This document shows, piece by piece, positions 59,151 to 64,000 of a stretch of DNA of 64,000 nucleotides. The first letter of the stretch is position 1. Each line of letters starts with the position of its first letter. This DNA is from Seriola aureovittata (Eukaryota; Chordata; Actinopteri; Carangiformes; Carangidae), in the NCBI RefSeq assembly GCF_021018895.1, contig NC_079375.1:2814560-2878559 (forward strand). The letters run 5' to 3'. The notes beneath the pieces were generated by a model that was not told the origin of the DNA, searched no databases, and saw nothing but the letters and a program-made list of their open reading frames with translations. A program made the translations under genes and the position numbers.

Positions 59151-60068
59151 CATGGCAGTTTGCTTGTGAAAACTTTCAAGGTAATATTGTGTCTGAAAAG
59201 TGAAAGTATATTTCAGAAGAGTGAGTTTGGAGCAGAGAGTTTGGCAGGGGCTGCAGGTGTATTTACTGTTGCCAGTTTCCTCTCCAGTGAAACTACCTGG
59301 CCACGGGTTGAACTGTGTACAAACACAGGTGTTTGCAGGTGCACCGGCTGGGCAGACCTCTGCACTGGTTGGAGAATGTTATGTTGAAACAGGAAAAGGC
59401 TCAAACATAAAGCGTTGACGCTGTTGTCACTATCATATCATTGTGTAGCTGCCGCACTAAGACTTCCCTCAGCGGTCCCAAACCAGGAACACACACATCT
59501 TTACGAGAACATACTGACGGCAATGAAGCGCAGCAATAAGCAATGTGTGAGTCAAGCTCAGTCTGAAGAGGTCTAATCAGCCCAAATACCTGAAAACACC
59601 TGTGTGGGTTCACCTGTGCGAACGGGATGAAAGCATCGTTAGTGTCATCACTTCCACCTGCTACCTCCAGTTCCTTCTACATATTCTGATGTAGTTTCAC
59701 CTTTTCACTCAGTGATCATTTGTTTTCTTGACTGAGCTTTAACCAGATGTACTTTTCTAAAATTGACTAAATCCTAAACCTGCCCCTTGACTGTAACTCT
59801 CAATATCTGCAACATGTTTTACAAAAACTGGAACATGAGCTTCACATAAAAATGTGATGTGCTCATCGTACAGACTGGTATCAGACTGCGGTGGCCGGGT
59901 GGTGTTCAGTAACACCCAGTAAAATCCAGCCTCCTCTTTAACATCCACGCATTCTTCTGAAGCAGTTCTAGCACAAGAGAAATCAAATGCTGACCATTGG
60001 TGTATGATGAATAGTAATAATTAATTGATAGAGTCTGATACTGATTCTGCTGTAAGTCTCAGTCTGGG

Positions 60069-60102
60069 TCTGGATCTGGATCTGGATCTGGATCTGGATC
60101 TG
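60069..60102 (+). repeat. (TCTGGA)n hexanucleotide array
   Basis: About five and a half units inside intron 3, 180 bp before exon 4. Confidence 0.9.
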
Positions 60103-60280
60103 TCTGAGACCTGCAGATCAGTGTCTCTGTAGTGATGTTTGATCAGAGTGAGGTCACAGCTGATTGAAAGGAGAGCTTCACAGGGAAAACACCAACATTT
60201 AAATGTAAATTTAAAAGTGTTTTGATGGTTGTTAAAGAACTGACCTGGATATTAAAGTGACATTTCCGTATTTTATTCAG

Positions 60281-60392
60281 CATTCTTTTCGCAGATGTTA
60301 AAGGCTTCACAAACCTCTCCACGACGCTGTCCGCGCAGGAGCTGGTGCGAATGTTGAATGAACTCTTTGCACGCTTCGACCGCCTCGCACAC
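60281..60392 (+). CDS. adcy8: adcy8 coding exon 4 (codon 399 to residue 436)
   Basis: 112 bp with acceptor TTTATTCAG|CAT and donor CAC|GTAAGT. The first base completes Ser399, then [13 protein letters not shown], the first catalytic motif of class III cyclases: D404 is the first metal-binding aspartate of the C1a domain. The helix [18 protein letters not shown] follows. Exons 3 and 4 together are 243 bp (81 codons), so the reading frame is preserved. Confidence 0.97.
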
Positions 60393-61284
60393 GTAAGTCG
60401 CTTAACCTTTGACCCCATTTTTTTTTACCCTAATTTCTTTTTTCTTTTTTTTGTCAGTGAGTTTTTTAATGATCACCCAGGCTTTAAAGTTGGCTTTGTT
60501 TTTTGTTTTTTTTTAACAAATCACAACTGTGAGGTAGAGAGACTCTGATTTAGACCAAAACATCTTTTCATCAGTTCAAGGTCCATATTTCCCTCTTCTT
60601 CTGTGTTTTATTTAAAGTGTTGATCCATAAGAAGATATATTTGTGGTTTTGAGAACCAAAAACCATCTGAGTGTAGTTTTACATCTCCTCTCTCAGGCTT
60701 CTCTCTGGAGCTCTAGTAACAACAGGTCAGTGAGCCAATCAGAAGAGAGGAGGCTCTGAGCCTCTCTTCTGATTGGCTGACTGTTTTCTGAGTGATCCAA
60801 TAAAAATATAGCAGATTTCAGGTAAACACTCAGAGAAACCAGATCCTGCAGGGCTGGATGGTGGGTCCAGGTGGTTGGGAGAACGTTAGTTTTCCGCACT
60901 CTTGTAGAAAAAGAAGTCAAAGCCGGATCTGACTGTGTCTTTTCTGGAGGTCTTCTTCTCCCTCTCAGTGCTCATGAAAGCTAAATAAAGACACCAGAAG
61001 CCAGGATAAATATTTTCTTCAGAGTGAGTAACAGATTGAATGTTCACTCTGTAAGACTTGTATGTTTGTCTGATATTAGATTGAGGAGCGTTTCAGACCG
61101 TCACGCTCGATCAGTCAGGATTTCACAGTCGACACGTTCATGCAGAACTGACCTGACGGGGAAATTGTTTTCACATTTATTTTTTTTTTTATAATTTCTA
61201 TTTTAGATCACACATGGTGGATTTAATGAGTTAATAAACATGGGGTGTGTTTGTCTGCTGACTGATCCGGCCGTTGTGTTGCAG
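60393..61284 (+). other. adcy8: adcy8 intron 4 (0.89 kb)
   Basis: From donor GTAAGT to acceptor GTTGCAG. About a third is occupied by a + oriented copy of the AAAGGTCC dispersed repeat family (60578-60885). Confidence 0.9.
60578..60885 (+). mobile_element. family A copy 5, in adcy8 intron 4
   Basis: Begins aaggtccatatttccctc and matches copies 1 and 4 through the gaggctctgagcctctc palindrome to gggtccaggtggttggg, then ends. It is closest in sequence to copy 4. Confidence 0.82.
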
Positions 61285-61412
61285 GAGCACCACTGTCTAC
61301 GAATAAAGATCCTGGGGGACTGTTACTACTGTGTGTCTGGTCTTCCTGAGCCCAGACAGGACCACGCCCACTGCTGTGTGGAGATGGGCCTCAGCATGAT
61401 CAAAACCATCAG
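61285..61412 (+). CDS. adcy8: adcy8 coding exon 5 (residues 437-478 plus two bases of 479)
   Basis: 128 bp with acceptor TGTTGCAG|GAG and donor CAG|GTACTT; it leaves two bases (AG) of codon 479. It encodes [20 protein letters not shown], containing D448, the second C1a metal-binding aspartate, 44 residues after D404, the same spacing as D396/D440 of canine AC5. The following [19 protein letters not shown] helix is also typical. The acceptor's pyrimidine tract is weak (GT-rich). The next exon, which should begin in the RYVRSR-type segment, is not present before position 64000, so the gene is cut by the window edge. Confidence 0.97.
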
Positions 61413-61724
61413 GTACTTTTCTTCTTCTTCCATACTGTTTCTGTTCACTTATTTTTAACCGCACAGCTGTAGGGATTTCATCTCACTTTTGACTGTTGAA
61501 CTGTTGAATGAGTTTCCATCATATTTAGACTCTCTGTCTGGTGTAGTGTAGCGATGGTACTATCAGTACATCACTGTGATACTGAAGGAATTACATGGAG
61601 TGTATGTGGAGTGGATTTAAGGGTGTGTGTGTATGATGGAAATCAAAGGTAATGACATCCTGGGAAAATCTAAGCCTCACAGAATCTAGAGTATGGAAGC
61701 ATGCAGTACAGTGCTGTTGCCATA

Positions 61725-62138
61725 AGCTGTGTCCCGATTCAGCATGCATTGAAGACCGACTAGGCGGTCCCGTTCTGAAGGCTCCCTCGGATGTGGCCGA
61801 GAAAAATGTGTCCTCCTTTTCCCAAGATTCATTGCGCGCTGGTAATGAAAATAATACGGCAGCAAACAGAGAGCCTGAGGATTACACCTTTATATGTAAG
61901 TATTGCGTTTCAGCTCAGTTCAACAGCTAACCGTACAGCTGTTAAAACCACGGGCCTTAAAAAAAGTTAACATGTTTTCAAGGTTGCTAGGCGACAGGAG
62001 CTGCACTTTGCGACACAACGGTAAGGGGCGAAGCGAAAACCCTCCGTAGGCCAGACCGTCTTATTTCAGTTCGGTTGGTGTGGCCCCTGCGTAGACCACG
62101 TCCCCTGAAGGATGCGGCCCCTGAACTGGGACGCAGCT
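61725..62138. mobile_element. MITE-like element with 18-bp terminal inverted repeats
   Basis: Left end agctgtgtcccgattcag (61725-61742) pairs with the complement of the right end at 62121-62138 at 15 of 18 positions. The interior is GC-moderate and non-coding; frames through it are chance. It lies in adcy8 intron 5. Confidence 0.65.
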
Positions 62139-62314
62139 GTAGAGTCAGTAGGTTTATTCAGGATACTCCTTGAGCCGGAGTCTTTCAGCCTGTAGTTCAT
62201 AGTTTGTAATTTAAGTTTGGTGAATCTGCACCAGGAAAGTCAGTCTGCAGTCACTGTTGGATCTAGTGACGATTTCTTAATGGATTTTTATCTGTGATTT
62301 ATTCATATTGCTGC

Positions 62315-62316
<2 letters not shown>

Positions 62317-62359
<43 letters not shown>
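62317..62359. repeat. (GT)n microsatellite
   Basis: About 21 GT units in intron 5. Confidence 0.92.
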
Positions 62360-62899
62360 CAGAATTGACAACAGTCAGTTTAAGAACCTATAGAATATTG
62401 AACTCTGGTCCAGTTGCAGTTCTTATCTGCAAATATGTGGAACCAGAGAAGCAGGACACTCATGGACTGTTTCTCTGTGACTTTAAAGGAATTAGCTTAA
62501 AAAAAAAAAGTATTTTCCCCCGAGGTGTTGGACGACAGTGCTGTTATCTGTAAATTGCTTTTATCTTGTTTCTCACGGTGCTCAGTGCAGCAGTTCTGTG
62601 ATCTGAATGAAGCTTCCCTGCCATGTTTGCAAGAGCAAGAATCTGCCTGTGGCTGCGTTTCTGCAGAATATCAGTAACAAATAATGCATGCAATCACACG
62701 CTCCAACCATATCACACATGCACACATCACTGAGAGGGGAGGAGAAACATTTTTAGTGATGGATCGTATTTTTTTTTTTTTAAATTACACAACCAGGGCT
62801 TAAGAGATCTCATGAGCTCAGGAATCCTGACACATAACTGACAGAGTAATCTTCAGATCATGTAAGAAGAGAGCGCTGCAGCAGAAACAAAGTTTCCAG

Positions 62900-62922
62900 T
62901 CACTCACTCACTCACTCACTCA
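62900..62922. repeat. (CACT)n microsatellite
   Basis: Five to six CACT units. Confidence 0.9.
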
Positions 62923-63284
62923 CAGCACACACCCACTGCAGATACTGATACTGAACAGGCTCACAGACAGTGGTTTCATTATGATTACCTGCAGCATTTT
63001 GAGCTGAGTACAGGCAGACACTGTGTGCTGCAACACGTCTGCTGCGTCTTATCCTCCTGCTGCACAACATGTCTTTTCTCTGCCTTTTTTTTTTTTGCTG
63101 CCGTCACGTGTGAAAAATCAGCGAGACACTGAATCTGTAAACCGCGCGACGCAGCTGTGAGGAGTGAGACGCACGTGTCACGCAGTGTTCCCGCCGTTAG
63201 TGTGAAGCTCACTGAGCGCTAATGATTTTATTGCTGGCGTTTTCGACTAAAACAATTAAAAGATGAAATCACTGGCGTTTACTC

Positions 63285-63475
63285 ATGGCGATTGACCAAC
63301 CGACCGCTCATCAGAAGGTCGGCGGTTCGATACCCGGCTCCTCCAGTCCTCGTATCAAAATGTCCTTGGGCAAGATACTGAACTCCAAATCGCCCCTGAT
63401 GGCTGTTCCATCAGTGTGTGATGTGTGGCGTGTGAATGGGTGATTGTGGCGTGTATTGTTTGAGCGCTCTCTGAC
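63285..63475 (+). mobile_element. tRNA-derived SINE of teleost type
   Basis: The tRNA-like head retains an RNA polymerase III B box, GGTTCGATACC (63324-63334). The body follows with CCGGCTCCTCCAGTC, TGTCCTTGGGCAAGA, TGGCTGTTCCATC and GTGAATGGGTGA, a diagnostic combination for a common fish SINE. The A box is degraded, so it is probably inactive. The tail ends near the GAGCGCTCT block. Confidence 0.85.
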
Positions 63476-63590
63476 ACGACTACTCTGCGTCTTTACATCT
63501 GCTCTTCAGTACGTGTCAATGCCAGGAGCAGCATTAAGTCTTTGGTGTGTAACTGTTGCTATAATTAATGAGTGTGAACAGTATTTTTGT

Positions 63591-63680
63591 TAATCAATCA
63601 ATCAATCAATCAGATCCCCCCTTCCCTCTCTCTGACACACACACACACACACACGCACACACACACAAACACACACACAG
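63591..63680. repeat. (AATC)n and (CA)n microsatellites
   Basis: (AATC)5 at 63591-63612 and interrupted (CA)n at 63634-63680. Confidence 0.9.
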
Positions 63681-64000
63681 TCAACCCCATCTACACACAG
63701 AGCACTAAGTGATAAAAACAATAAAAATTGATAAAAGACTAACAGGAACTGAGGAAACACTATCGTGAATCTCATGAATTTGCACTGAGGAAACACTGAA
63801 GACTGGAAAGCAAAGATGAAGATATAACGATAAAGATAAAATACTAAAATGCTAAAAAGAGAGGAAATGTTTGGAAGTGAGTAAAACCAGAAATAAAAGT
63901 AGAAATAAAATAAATAACCTGAAATAAAAGTTGGGTATTAAAAGGAAAACAGTCCAGTCCAGGACATAGCAGTAAAGCTGCTTAGAATATATAAAAAAAT

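Larger units (their letters stand above)
59042..60280 (+). other. adcy8: adcy8 intron 3 (1.24 kb)
   Basis: From donor GTGAGG to acceptor TTTATTCAG. Apart from the inverted repeat near its 5' end (59071-59150) and a (TCTGGA)n array at 60069-60102, I see no recognisable element. Confidence 0.9.
61413..64000 (+). other. adcy8: adcy8 intron 5, partial
   Basis: Starts at donor GTACTT and runs off the window without the next exon. It contains a MITE (61725-62138), a (GT)n array (62317-62359), (CACT)n at 62900-62922, a tRNA-derived SINE (63285-63475), (AATC)n at 63591-63612 and (CA)n at 63634-63680. The remainder is unremarkable AT-rich DNA. Confidence 0.85.

Noticed and set aside
51327..60920. Conserved peptide shared by minus-strand frames at 51327-51626 and 60693-60920
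   Set aside because: Both lie inside copies of the family A repeat; the similarity is DNA repeat identity, not gene conservation. No start or domain is shared with the inverted or deleted copies.
63285..63345. Functional tRNA gene
   Set aside because: Only the B box is preserved; the A box and cloverleaf are lost and a SINE body follows.
1..64000. CRISPR array, phage or bacterial operon
   Set aside because: Tandem repeats are microsatellites without unique spacers; exon/intron structure and vertebrate repeats show a eukaryotic chromosome.
61413..64000. Search for adcy8 exon 6 (the RYVRSR..DVDMRIG-type segment)
   Set aside because: No frame in this interval encodes it, so the exon lies outside the window.

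Overview
This is vertebrate genomic DNA, almost certainly from a ray-finned (teleost) fish. It has split exons with GT/AG introns, very dense (CA)n/(GT)n microsatellites, a tRNA-headed SINE of the teleost type, a Rex1/CR1-like LINE 3' end with a (GATA)n tail, and several MITE-like repeats typical of fish genomes. No prokaryotic-style gene, virus or operon is present.

The only protein-coding gene I can support is the 5' part of adcy8, on the + strand. It encodes a Ca2+/calmodulin-stimulated, membrane-bound adenylyl cyclase (type 8). Five coding exons are visible: 17587-18501, 52331-52480, 58911-59041, 60281-60392 and 61285-61412. They join in frame (phases 0, 0, 2, 0, 2) and encode residues 1-478 plus two bases of codon 479. 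This covers the cytosolic N-terminus with its calmodulin-binding region, six transmembrane helices (TM1-TM6), and the first part of the C1a catalytic domain with both metal-binding aspartates (D404 and D448). The rest of the protein lies beyond the right edge. Intron 1 is 33.8 kb; introns 2, 3 and 4 are 6.4, 1.24 and 0.89 kb; intron 5 runs off the end.

Layout: 1-16.2 kb is upstream intergenic DNA with degraded repeats (an L1-like fragment near 1.0-1.5 kb and several fish MITE remnants), microsatellites and one CpG-rich island at about 9.95-10.33 kb. From 16.05 to 17.59 kb lie a purine-rich tract, a perfect palindromic cAMP response element (TGACGTCA at 16288) and a GC-rich, uORF-containing leader. 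From 18.5 to 52.3 kb is intron 1. It starts with about 630 bp of nearly pure pyrimidine ending in a (TCTCC)n array, and then holds many repeats, including a hAT element with intact 8-bp target-site duplication (45871-46927), a MITE (42704-42988) and a truncated LINE (37284-37935). From 52.3 to 64 kb the exons come closer together. A G-rich/C-rich inverted repeat sits about 30 bp past the exon 3 donor, and a tRNA-derived SINE lies near the right edge.

I found no undescribed multigene system. The points most worth a second look are regulatory or structural: the CRE at a cAMP-synthesising gene, the strand-asymmetric tracts on both sides of exon 1, the hairpin/G4 beside the exon 3 donor, a five-copy repeat family placed in opposite orientations around exons 2-4, and a few low-repeat GC-rich blocks that may be conserved enhancers.
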